Shown in pieces: positions 16,889 to 23,587 of a stretch of 64,000 nucleotides of DNA (positions are counted from its first letter, which is position 1; every line of letters begins with the position of its first letter). The stretch spans positions 558,001 through 622,000 of the forward strand of contig NZ_PVZC01000004.1 of assembly GCF_003002095.1 (NCBI RefSeq). The letters are read 5' to 3'. Under the pieces are notes generated by a model, which saw only the letters and a list, made by a program, of their open reading frames with translations, had not been told where the DNA came from and did not search any database. A program made the position numbers and the translations under genes. Origin of the DNA: Allonocardiopsis opalescens (GTDB lineage: Bacteria > Actinomycetota > Actinomycetes > Streptosporangiales > Streptosporangiaceae).

Positions 16889-18263
16889 GGGCGGCGACGA
16901 GGTCTTCGAGGCGGGCGGCCCGGGAGGCCTTGATCAAGACGAGGTCGCCGGGGTGAAGGCCGCGGTGGAGGACGTCGTGGGCCTGCCGTGCGTCACGGAC
17001 GGAGACGATGTCGAGGTGGTCGCATGCGGCGCGGGCGGCGTCGGCGATCAGGGCGGCGTGGTCATCGCCGACCACGACCAGGAGGTCGAGAGCGGCCTGT
17101 GCGGCGAGCACGCCCAGGTGGCGATGGGCTTGAGCGGCGTGCTCTCCGAGCTCGGCCATCTCTCCCAGGACCGCGATGCGGCGACGCGCGGTCACCGAGG
17201 TCAGCGCGGTGAGAGCGGCCGACATCGAGTCCGGATTCGCGTTGTACGCGTCGTGGATGAGGGTAATACCGTCATCCCGGACGATGGTCTGCATACGTCC
17301 GGCGGACCTGGGCCGTGCCTCGGTCAGCGCCTGGGCGATCATCGCGGTGTCCAGACCCAGGCCATGAGCGGTCGCCGCGACGGCGAGTGCGTTGCCGATG
17401 TGATGCCGACCGGTGAGCGAGAGCGTGACGGGCGCGGTGCCCTCGGGGGTGCACAGGGTGAATCCCGCGCGACCGTCCTGGGTGAGGCGCACGTCGCGGG
17501 CGTGCACGCGCGTCGGATGGGGGTGGTGGCTCCACCACAGAGGGCGGGCACGGGTGCGGTCCGCCATGGCTGAGACGAGCGGATCGTCGGCGTTGAGGAC
17601 GGCGAGGCCGCCGTGGTCGGCGTCGGGGAGTCCGGCGACCAGTTCGCTCTTGGCCACGGCGATCCCGGCCTGTCCGTCGGGGTACTGGCCGATGTGGGCG
17701 GTGCCGACGTTGAGCACCAGGCCTACATGGGGCGTGACCAGGTCGCACAGGTAGCCGAGGTGCCCGCGGCCCCGGGCACCCATCTCCAGGACGAGGTAGC
17801 GCGTGTCGGGGGTGGCGTGCAGGATCGTGAGGGGGAAGCCGAGTTCGTTGTTGTACGAACCGCCGGTGGCGGTGACGGGTCCGTGGTGCGCCAGCACCTG
17901 GGCGGCGAGATCCTTGGTGCTGGTCTTGCCGTTCGATCCGGTGATGCCGATGACGGTCGCCGACAGGTGGCCCGCCACGTGGCGGGCCAGCGCGCCGAGC
18001 GCGACGGTGACATCGGCGACCTGGACGGCCGGGGCGGCCACCGGCCGTGAGGCGAGCACCAGCGCCGCGCCCGCGGCGATGGCGGCCGGGGCGTGGTCGT
18101 GCCCGTCGGTGTGCCGGCCGGAGAGCGCGGCGAACAGGCCGCCGGGGTGGACCCGGCGTGAGTCGATGCTTGCGGGTGCCGTGACCCACAGGAGGGGGTC
18201 GGTGCCGGCGGTCAGGCGACCTCCAGTGGCCTCGGCGATGGCGGTTGCGGTCAGAGGTATCAC
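16875..18263 (-). CDS. murF: UDP-MurNAc-tripeptide:D-Ala-D-Ala ligase
   Basis: 462 residues with Mur ligase order: N-terminal substrate domain, ATP domain with GITGSNGKTSTK from residue 106, GGSYNNELGFPLT, the metal-site stretch LEMGARGRGHL, NVGTAHIGQYPD, and the C-terminal domain with IHDAYNANPDSM and GEMAELGEHA. It adds D-Ala-D-Ala to UDP-MurNAc-tripeptide in the cytosol. Because it rides on a transposon, it is probably an extra copy; gene dosage of MurF can blunt D-Ala-D-Ala pathway inhibitors in principle, but no resistance role is shown. Its start abuts a truncated DUF6671 remnant. Confidence 0.92.
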   Translation of the reverse strand: MIPLTATAIAEATGGRLTAGTDPLLWVTAPASIDSRRVHPGGLFAALSGRHTDGHDHAPAAIAAGAALVLASRPVAAPAVQVADVTVALGALARHVAGHLSATVIGITGSNGKTSTKDLAAQVLAHHGPVTATGGSYNNELGFPLTILHATPDTRYLVLEMGARGRGHLGYLCDLVTPHVGLVLNVGTAHIGQYPDGQAGIAVAKSELVAGLPDADHGGLAVLNADDPLVSAMADRTRARPLWWSHHPHPTRVHARDVRLTQDGRAGFTLCTPEGTAPVTLSLTGRHHIGNALAVAATAHGLGLDTAMIAQALTEARPRSAGRMQTIVRDDGITLIHDAYNANPDSMSAALTALTSVTARRRIAVLGEMAELGEHAAQAHRHLGVLAAQAALDLLVVVGDDHAALIADAARAACDHLDIVSVRDARQAHDVLHRGLHPGDLVLIKASRAARLEDLVAALNDR

Positions 18264-18405
18264 GTGGTTGGACTCCTGCGCGCGAAGGCTCTTGCCCGTC
18301 GGTGTCGACGTCGTCGGCGAGGACCAGGCCCGGGGTCCGCTGTTCGGCGTGTCCGGTGGCCAGTGCGACGCGTGCGTCCGTACAGGGGTGGGCGGTGGCG
18401 GTCAC
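18264..18405 (-). pseudogene. 5' remnant of a DUF6671 gene
   Basis: From ATG 18405 the frame gives MTATAHPCTDARVALATGHA and then LVLADDVDTD, matching the first 47 or so residues of the intact DUF6671 protein at 20249-21121 (MTTTAHPYADARVALATRHA, LVLADDVDTD) with an internal loss of about ten residues. It then runs into unrelated sequence and the murF start. It overlaps the HTH gene at 18402 by 4 bases exactly as the intact pair does, so it is the leftover of a duplicated HTH-DUF6671 operon. Confidence 0.75.
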
Positions 18406-18701
18406 GCCACCTGGTCAGGGTCGATGCGGGTGCCGATGAGCACGGCCAGGAGTTCTCCGATGGCGGTGTCGCGGTCCATCGGATGGCGCAGCGGCAACTC
18501 CGCGTGCATCCGGTACCGGTTGCGGCGCCCCTCGCGCTCTCGTTCCAGGTACCCGGCTTCGACGAGATCCGCCACGATGCGCTGTGCGGCCCGCTCGGTG
18601 ATGCCCACCTGCTCGGCGACATCCCGCAACCGGGCCTGGGGATCCCGCACCACGCACAGCAGTACGTGGGCGTGGTTGGTGAGAAACGTCCACTCCTGCA
18701 T
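18346..18701 (-). repeat. Direct repeat copy 1 (HTH gene plus start of DUF6671)
   Basis: This 356-bp block aligns without gaps to 21062-21417. Most of the HTH coding part is identical; differences cluster near the HTH stop. Confidence 0.85.
18402..18701 (-). CDS. Small winged-helix transcriptional regulator, copy 1
   Basis: 99 residues that are almost all DNA-binding fold: MQEWTFLTNHAHVLLCVVRD, then VGITERAAQRIVADLVEAGY as recognition HTH and an EREGRRNRYRMH wing. The length and layout resemble ArsR/MarR-like single-domain regulators. No sensor domain or metal-binding cysteines stand out. It is nearly identical to the copy at 21118-21417. Its stop overlaps the DUF6671 remnant start by 4 bases. 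A motif shared with the second copy lies about 50 bases upstream (18750-18768). Confidence 0.85.
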   Translation of the reverse strand: MQEWTFLTNHAHVLLCVVRDPQARLRDVAEQVGITERAAQRIVADLVEAGYLEREREGRRNRYRMHAELPLRHPMDRDTAIGELLAVLIGTRIDPDQVA

Positions 18702-18749
18702 GCCAGTACCTTACCCCACCTTCCCGTAGTGCGTATCGCGTTTTTCGGC

Positions 18750-18768
18750 ACGCGTATTTCATGTCGTA
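18750..18768. promoter_or_regulatory. Motif shared by both HTH-gene upstream regions
   Basis: ACGCGTATTTCATGTCGTA here matches ACGCGCTATTGATGTCGTA at 21466-21484 at 16 of 19 positions. It is a likely binding site for the HTH proteins. Binding is inferred from conservation between the two copies only. Confidence 0.45.
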
Positions 18769-18769
18769 T

Positions 18770-19090
18770 AACTCGTCCGGCTCTGTGGTCGCCCTCGGCT
18801 GGGCCGCCGCGGAGGTCCGTTCGCGTCGCTCGAATCTGCGCCTGATGAACGCCTCGCATGTGCCGCGCACCATCCGCTCCTTCGGTGAACCGGACGTCGT
18901 GCCATCTTCGGCTGTTCTTCGGGAACGTGCGAAGACCGCACTGGCGGAGGCCCGTCGTCGGTCGCCCTTCAGGAACCCGGGGTCGAGGTCGAGACGTCGG
19001 TGGCGTCGCCGCCCGTGTTGGATGCCCTGGAATTCGCGCCCCACGACGCCGGACTCGTGGTGTCGTCCGCGCCGGCTCGGGCTCGTGACC
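18770..19090 (+). pseudogene. Decayed universal stress protein (UspA) remnant
   Basis: In one plus frame the region reads VVALGWAAAEVRSRRSNLRL and continues to LAEARR; near 18960 the sense moves to the next frame, giving QEPGVEVETSVASPPVLDAL and HDAGLVV. These are the helix-strand pieces of a UspA domain in the right order, but there is no start with the N-terminal strand and at least one frameshift. The final ATP loop is garbled. It fills most of the 443-bp gap between the HTH gene and terC. Confidence 0.5.
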
Positions 19091-19144
19091 GCGCCGGCGG
19101 CAGGCCTTGGCCGGCGATGGATGTTCTTTGACGCTCGGCCCGGC

Positions 19145-20164
19145 TCACGGCTCTTCGGTGGTGTCCTCGCGCCCGGCCTCGGCGTCGTGCGCGCGAAGTG
19201 AGCCCGCGTGGGCCTTGGCCGTAGGGTCGCGGCGGGTCTTGGCCAGGCTCGCCACGGTGACCACGACCAGGATCACGATGATCACCACCAGGCTCGCCAG
19301 CGTCGGGATCTCCGGGACCCGTTCGTCCAGGTCCACGTGGGCCCAGTGCAGAAGCAGCTTCGCGCCGATGAACATCAGGATGAGCGCCAGCCCGGTCGAG
19401 AGGTACACCAGCCGGTCGAGCAAGCCCTTCACCAGGAAGAACAGTGCGCGCAGCCCGAGCAGGGCGAACGCGTTCGCGGTGAACACGATGTAGGGCTCCT
19501 GGGTGATCCCGAAGATCGCCGGGATCGAGTCCACGGCGAACAGCAGGTCGACGGTGCCGATCGCGATCAGCACGATGAGCATCGGCGTGACCACACGGCG
19601 GCCGTCGACCCGGGTGAAGATCCTGCCACCGACGAACCCGTCGGTGACCGGCAGGACCCGCCGGGCCAGACGCACCACGGAGTTGTCCTCGATCGCGGGG
19701 TCCTCGTTGCGGTGCCGGAACAACTGGATCGCCGTGTAGATCAACAGCAGGCCGAACACGAGGAACATGAAGGAGAACAGTGCCAACAGCGCGGCTCCGA
19801 GTGCGATGAACACCGCCCGCATGGCCAGGGCGAGCACGATGCCGAACGTCAGCACCTTGTGCTGATGCTCGACCGGTACCGCGAAGGTGGTGATGATGAT
19901 GACGAAGACGAAGAGGTTGTCGACGGACAGGCTCTTCTCCACCAGGTAGCCGACGAAGTACTCGGTGCCGAGCTCACCGCCGTGAGCCAGGGTGAACCAC
20001 ACGCCGAAGATCAGGGCCACCGCGATGTAGAAGACCGACCACGCGGTCGCCTCCCGGAACCCGACGCGGTGCGGTTTCAGCGCGGCGATGGTCAGGTCTG
20101 CGGCGAGCAGGGCCACGATGACGGCGATCGTGACGATCCACGTGGTAAGGCCGATGTCGAGCAC
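19145..20164 (-). CDS. TerC family integral membrane protein
   Basis: 339 residues with about nine membrane segments and the two signature stretches EKSLSVDNLFVFVII and LLFAVDSIPAIFGIT, each carrying a buried acidic residue. TerC proteins act in metal (manganese) export to serve secreted enzymes, and are linked to tellurite resistance. A charged C-terminal tail (KTRRDPTAKAHAGSLRAHDAEAGRED) faces the cytosol. It is placed between the two HTH-DUF6671 units and 84 bp after the intact DUF6671 gene on the same strand, so it may belong to that operon. No yybP-like manganese riboswitch was seen ahead of it. Confidence 0.92.
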   Translation of the reverse strand: MLDIGLTTWIVTIAVIVALLAADLTIAALKPHRVGFREATAWSVFYIAVALIFGVWFTLAHGGELGTEYFVGYLVEKSLSVDNLFVFVIIITTFAVPVEHQHKVLTFGIVLALAMRAVFIALGAALLALFSFMFLVFGLLLIYTAIQLFRHRNEDPAIEDNSVVRLARRVLPVTDGFVGGRIFTRVDGRRVVTPMLIVLIAIGTVDLLFAVDSIPAIFGITQEPYIVFTANAFALLGLRALFFLVKGLLDRLVYLSTGLALILMFIGAKLLLHWAHVDLDERVPEIPTLASLVVIIVILVVVTVASLAKTRRDPTAKAHAGSLRAHDAEAGREDTTEEP

Positions 20165-20248
20165 GTCAGTCCTTTCGTGCTGGGGTCTGGTCTGCGCCGG
20201 TGGGCCCTGCCGACGGTCGCGTCGGTGATGTCGGACCGCGGGGTTCGA

Positions 20249-21121
20249 TCACGGATTGCACCCGTCGCAGAACGTGGGGTCGGTGCTGACCCGACCGTCG
20301 TCTCTGGGGTGGCTGCTGCGATGAGGACACCGCTGGCATCCGTGGATGACGGCGAGGGTCTGTGATGTGGGCTCAGAGCAACTGTCGCACGGAAGGCCGG
20401 GTTCTCGGTCGACCTGGCCGTATCCGGGGGTGCCGCAGGCGGGGCACAGCGTGGCGAGGCGGTCGGTGAGCCGGTCGGCGAGCAGGCCGATCTCGCGCAT
20501 GCGCGTGGGATTGAGGTGGGCGCGCATGTCGGTCTCCAGCCGGGCCAGGCCGTCCGCCGACCGTAGGGCGCACTCGTTGATCGCGGCGGCCAGTTCGGCG
20601 CGGGTCCGGATGCCTTTGCTGATAGGGCCGGGGTCCTGCGGATCGATTGGGGTGTGGGGGCGCACGATCATCGCGTGGGGGCCGAAACCGGTTCGGCCCA
20701 AGAACGCCTCGGTGGTCTCATCGAGGCGTCGGGCGGTGGTGTGGGCGAAGTTCGTGAGGCCCAGGCGGCGCTCCACGATGCACAGGTCCCGGGTGGTGTC
20801 GAGGAAGGCGAGGATCTCGTCGCCGGCACTGAGCATCGGAGCCATGGGATGCGGACCGAAGGAGCCTTCGCTGGCCACGGCGAGCCCGAGGCCGGTCGAC
20901 CGTAGACCGAGGCGTGCCTTGCGCACGGCGGTCACGGACGGCGATGCCGCGCGTGGGACCTCACCGGTGAAAGTGCCCAGCTCGTCGGTGTCGACGTCGT
21001 CGGCGAGGACCAGGCGCAGACCCGGGATGCGGGCCAAGGCCGGGCCCAGGACCCTCTCCTTGGCGTGTCTGGTGGCCAGTGCGACGCGTGCGTCCGCGTA
21101 GGGGTGGGCGGTGGTGGTCAC
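20249..21121 (-). CDS. DUF6671 family protein with C-terminal zinc-ribbon-like cysteines
   Basis: 290 residues. The N-terminal part (ARVALATRHAKERVLGPALA, VLADDVDTDELGTFTGEVPR, GLAVASEGSFGPHPMAPML) matches the family I know as DUF6671. The C-terminal 70 residues carry CPACGTPGYG, CDSC, CQRC and FCDGC, four CxxC pairs that could bind two zinc ions. No catalytic role is known to me. It overlaps the HTH gene upstream by 4 bases, so the two are co-translated. The HTH protein may control it and the divergent DAB operon. Confidence 0.8.
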   Translation of the reverse strand: MTTTAHPYADARVALATRHAKERVLGPALARIPGLRLVLADDVDTDELGTFTGEVPRAASPSVTAVRKARLGLRSTGLGLAVASEGSFGPHPMAPMLSAGDEILAFLDTTRDLCIVERRLGLTNFAHTTARRLDETTEAFLGRTGFGPHAMIVRPHTPIDPQDPGPISKGIRTRAELAAAINECALRSADGLARLETDMRAHLNPTRMREIGLLADRLTDRLATLCPACGTPGYGQVDREPGLPCDSCSEPTSQTLAVIHGCQRCPHRSSHPRDDGRVSTDPTFCDGCNP

Positions 21122-21417
21122 AGGGCCTCGTCAGGGCCGTTGCGGGTGCCGATGAGCACGGCCAGGAGTTCTCCGATGGCGGTGTCGCGGTCCATCGGAT
21201 GGCGCAGCGGCAACTCGGGGTGCATCCGGTACCGGTTGCGGCGCCCTTCGCGCTCTCGTTCCAGGTACCCGGCTTCGACGAGGTCCGCCACGATGCGCTG
21301 TGCGGCCCGTTCGGTGATGCCGACCTGCTCGGCGACATCCCGCAACCGGGCCTGGGGATCCCGCACCACGCACAGCAGTACGTGGGCGTGGTTGGTGAGA
21401 AACGTCCACTCCTGCAT
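21062..21417 (-). repeat. Direct repeat copy 2 (HTH gene plus start of DUF6671)
   Basis: Partner of 18346-18701, same orientation, 356 bp, no gaps. The copies are 2.7 kb apart and bracket the UspA remnant, terC and most of DUF6671; recombination between them would delete that block. Confidence 0.85.
21118..21417 (-). CDS. Small winged-helix transcriptional regulator, copy 2, divergent from dab operon
   Basis: 99 residues, differing from copy 1 by one residue in the first 90 (Pro for Ala before ELPLRHP) and by a changed last handful. HTH: LRDVAEQVGITERAAQRIVADLV. ATG 21417 is chosen by alignment with copy 1; ATG 21426 would add three residues. It is transcribed away from the DAB operon, with 126 bp to the first operon gene, in which two or three copies of an ACGCG motif surround the operon promoter. 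It is the best candidate regulator of the DAB genes. Confidence 0.85.
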   Translation of the reverse strand: MQEWTFLTNHAHVLLCVVRDPQARLRDVAEQVGITERAAQRIVADLVEAGYLEREREGRRNRYRMHPELPLRHPMDRDTAIGELLAVLIGTRNGPDEAL

Positions 21418-21465
21418 ATCCACCATGGCACCCCGTGGCAGGTGACTGATAGCACGATTTTCATT

Positions 21466-21525
21466 ACGCGCTATTGATGTCGTACGATCCATGTCGTGTA
21501 TACTAACACGCGTTATCAGTGACGT
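21466..21525 (+). promoter_or_regulatory. DAB operon promoter with putative HTH sites
   Basis: TTGATG (21474-21479) and TATACT (21499-21504), 19 bases apart, form a promoter whose transcript would start near 21511, 33 bases before the first operon ATG. The motif ACGCGCTATTGATGTCGTA (21466-21484) overlaps the -35 box, and a weaker copy beginning ACGCGTTATCAGTGACGT (21508-21525) overlaps the start point. Repression by the divergent HTH protein would fit. Confidence 0.5.
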
Positions 21526-21543
21526 GCTTGGGAGGTGAGTGTC

Positions 21544-21870
21544 ATGGGTGGCATCGAGATGGCGCGTGTGCCGACCGTTGGTCAGCCGACGGCCGACGAG
21601 GCTTCGCGGGGTCGGATGCACCGGTGGTCCCCGTCACCGGACGCGACGATCAACACCGGCTCGCCGGGCTCCATCGGTGCCCCCGGAGCGGGACGGGGAC
21701 GGCCGCTCCGCCGCGTGACCCGCGGTGAGTCGGCACGGGTGCGGATCAGTGGTTTCCACGGACGTGCCCTGCCCGCACATCCCTCGGAAACCATCGCCGC
21801 CGACGTCACCGCGACCCCGGTCTCGGGTCGCGCCGCGAAGGGCGCTGAGACGGAAGGTGCGGCCGCGTGA
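21544..21870 (+). CDS. Hypothetical protein at the head of the dab operon
   Basis: 108 residues, Arg/Gly/Pro/Ala-rich with no membrane segment and no fold that I recognise (starts MGGIEMARVPTVGQPTADEA). ATG 21544 follows GGAGG by 8 bases, a better site than any other start nearby, and its TGA overlaps the GTG of dabB by 4 bases, which argues that it is translated. It could be a small partner or only a coupling leader for dabB. Confidence in coding is moderate. Confidence 0.6.
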   Translation: MGGIEMARVPTVGQPTADEASRGRMHRWSPSPDATINTGSPGSIGAPGAGRGRPLRRVTRGESARVRISGFHGRALPAHPSETIAADVTATPVSGRAAKGAETEGAAA

Positions 21871-23447
21871 CGGGGATGATGCTGGTGGCCTTGGCGGCCC
21901 TTCCCGCCGTCGCGGCGATGACCGGATCGATCCGGAGCCTGCGACCCCTGGCACCCGCGCTGGGCGCGGGCGCGGCACTGTCGACGACCGCACTGGCCGG
22001 GGCTCTGGCCGTGACGGTGGCCCTCGGCGGACCGGTGGCGATGGTGTTGGCCGCTCCGGACGGGCACGTCTGGACCGGGTTGGCGGCCGACCGCCTCGAG
22101 GCGATCGTGCTGTTGTTGGTGTGCGCGATCAGCGCGGTGGTCCAGGTGTTCGCCCTGCGCTACCTGCGCGGCGACCCGGCCGCGGCCGGGTTCGCCATCA
22201 CGGCCGGGGCGCTGACCGCCGCGACCGCGGTGATGGTGGCCGCGGTCACGATGGTCACCCTGGCGGTGGCGTGGTCGCTGACCGGTGTCGCCCTGTGGCG
22301 ACTCGTGGGGATGTACCGACCCGCCCCTTCGGCCATCGACGCCTCCCGCCGTACCGCACGTGTGGTCATCATCGGAGACGTCGCATTGTGGTCCGGGGTG
22401 GTTCTCGCGGTCGCCGCCTGGGGCGATCTCGACTTGCGCGACCAGAACGGCGTAGCCTTCGGCGGCGCGGTGGGCACGGCGGTGGCCTGCTCGCTGGTGA
22501 TCGCCGCAGCCGCACGGTGTGCGCAGTTGCCTTGGCACCGGTGGCTGTCGGCGACTTTGGCGGCGCCGACCCCGGTCTCGGCGCTGCTGCACGCCGGCGT
22601 GGTCAACGCGGGCGGAGTGCTCCTGGTGAAGCTGTCGCCGATCTTCGGTGCAGCCCCGGCGGCGACACACCTGGCGTTCGCCATCGGCGCCGTCAGCGCT
22701 GTGGCCGCCACGGCGATCATGCTGACCCGCCCCGACGTCAAGGGCTCGCTGGTGCACTCCACGATCGGGCAGATGGGGTTCATGCTCATGACCTGCGCGC
22801 TCGGCCTCTACGCGGCGGCGGTGGTGCACCTGGTGGCGCACGGACTGTTCAAAGCCACCTTGTTCCTGGGCTCGGGGTCGGCGGTGCAGCGCCACACCCA
22901 CCGCATCCTGGCTCCGCCCGCGCCCCGGTCGACCCCCGCGCGTTCGGCGCAGGTGGCCGTCCTCGCCGGAGCCGTCGCGGTTGCGGCCGTGGCCGTCGCG
23001 ATCTGGTGGCTGCCTCCGCACGCCGGAGGCTCGGCGCTACTGATCTTCGCCGCGGCCACCGCCGCACGGCTGGCGTGGGGATGGCTGCGGCGCCACCCGA
23101 CCGTGGGGGCGCTGGCCACCGTGGTGGTCGTGCTGCCGGGTGCGGTGATCGGCTACCTGGGCGTGGTGGCCGTGGTTACGGAGTTCCTGGCCCCGAGCGT
23201 GCCCGTTGCCGCCACCGCCGCAGTTCCGGCCTGGTTGCCGGCGATCGTGGTGGCGGTGCCGGTGATCGGAGCGCTGTTGGTCCACCGGGCATCCGCACTC
23301 GGTCTCGGCCGCTGGCGCGACCGCCTCTACGTGTTGGCGTTGTCCGCCGGACAGCAGCGCACGCACACCACTCCGGGTCTCCCGTCACGTGCGGTGCCCG
23401 CACCGCACCCACGGCCGGTGCCCCTACCTGAGGGAGCCGGGGCGTGA
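21867..23447 (+). CDS. dabB: DabB, NADH-quinone oxidoreductase subunit L-like DIC transporter subunit
   Basis: 526 residues with about 13 to 14 membrane helices of the NuoL/MrpA proton-channel family. The conserved region AAAARCAQLPWHRWLSATLAAPTPVSALLHAGVVNAGG is the antiporter core, and RPDVKGSLVHSTIGQMGFM and VHLVAHGLFKATLFLGSG carry the charged helix residues. In DAB complexes DabB is the cation-coupled membrane part that drives CO2-to-bicarbonate conversion by DabA. GTG 21867 overlaps the previous stop. The pairing with dabA 140 bp downstream separates it from respiratory complex I. Confidence 0.9.
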   Translation: MTGMMLVALAALPAVAAMTGSIRSLRPLAPALGAGAALSTTALAGALAVTVALGGPVAMVLAAPDGHVWTGLAADRLEAIVLLLVCAISAVVQVFALRYLRGDPAAAGFAITAGALTAATAVMVAAVTMVTLAVAWSLTGVALWRLVGMYRPAPSAIDASRRTARVVIIGDVALWSGVVLAVAAWGDLDLRDQNGVAFGGAVGTAVACSLVIAAAARCAQLPWHRWLSATLAAPTPVSALLHAGVVNAGGVLLVKLSPIFGAAPAATHLAFAIGAVSAVAATAIMLTRPDVKGSLVHSTIGQMGFMLMTCALGLYAAAVVHLVAHGLFKATLFLGSGSAVQRHTHRILAPPAPRSTPARSAQVAVLAGAVAVAAVAVAIWWLPPHAGGSALLIFAAATAARLAWGWLRRHPTVGALATVVVVLPGAVIGYLGVVAVVTEFLAPSVPVAATAAVPAWLPAIVVAVPVIGALLVHRASALGLGRWRDRLYVLALSAGQQRTHTTPGLPSRAVPAPHPRPVPLPEGAGA

Positions 23448-23587
23448 TCGCCGGCCCCTCGACGGGACCGCCGGACGGCGTCCGGCGCTCTGACCGGAGC
23501 CACCCGGGCCTCCCGGAAGCGCGGACCCAGGGCTTCACGCGGTCGCGCGTTCCGCCACCGTCATCACAGCAGGAGGAGTCGCAACCC

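Noticed and set aside
18761-19201. A 146-codon plus ORF in the gap before terC as an intact gene
   Set aside because: The UspA-like sense changes frame near 18960, so this ORF joins a real piece to nonsense; recorded as a pseudogene.
21867-23447. dabB as respiratory complex I subunit NuoL
   Set aside because: No other nuo genes are near, and a DUF2309 gene follows in the same operon, which is the DAB signature.
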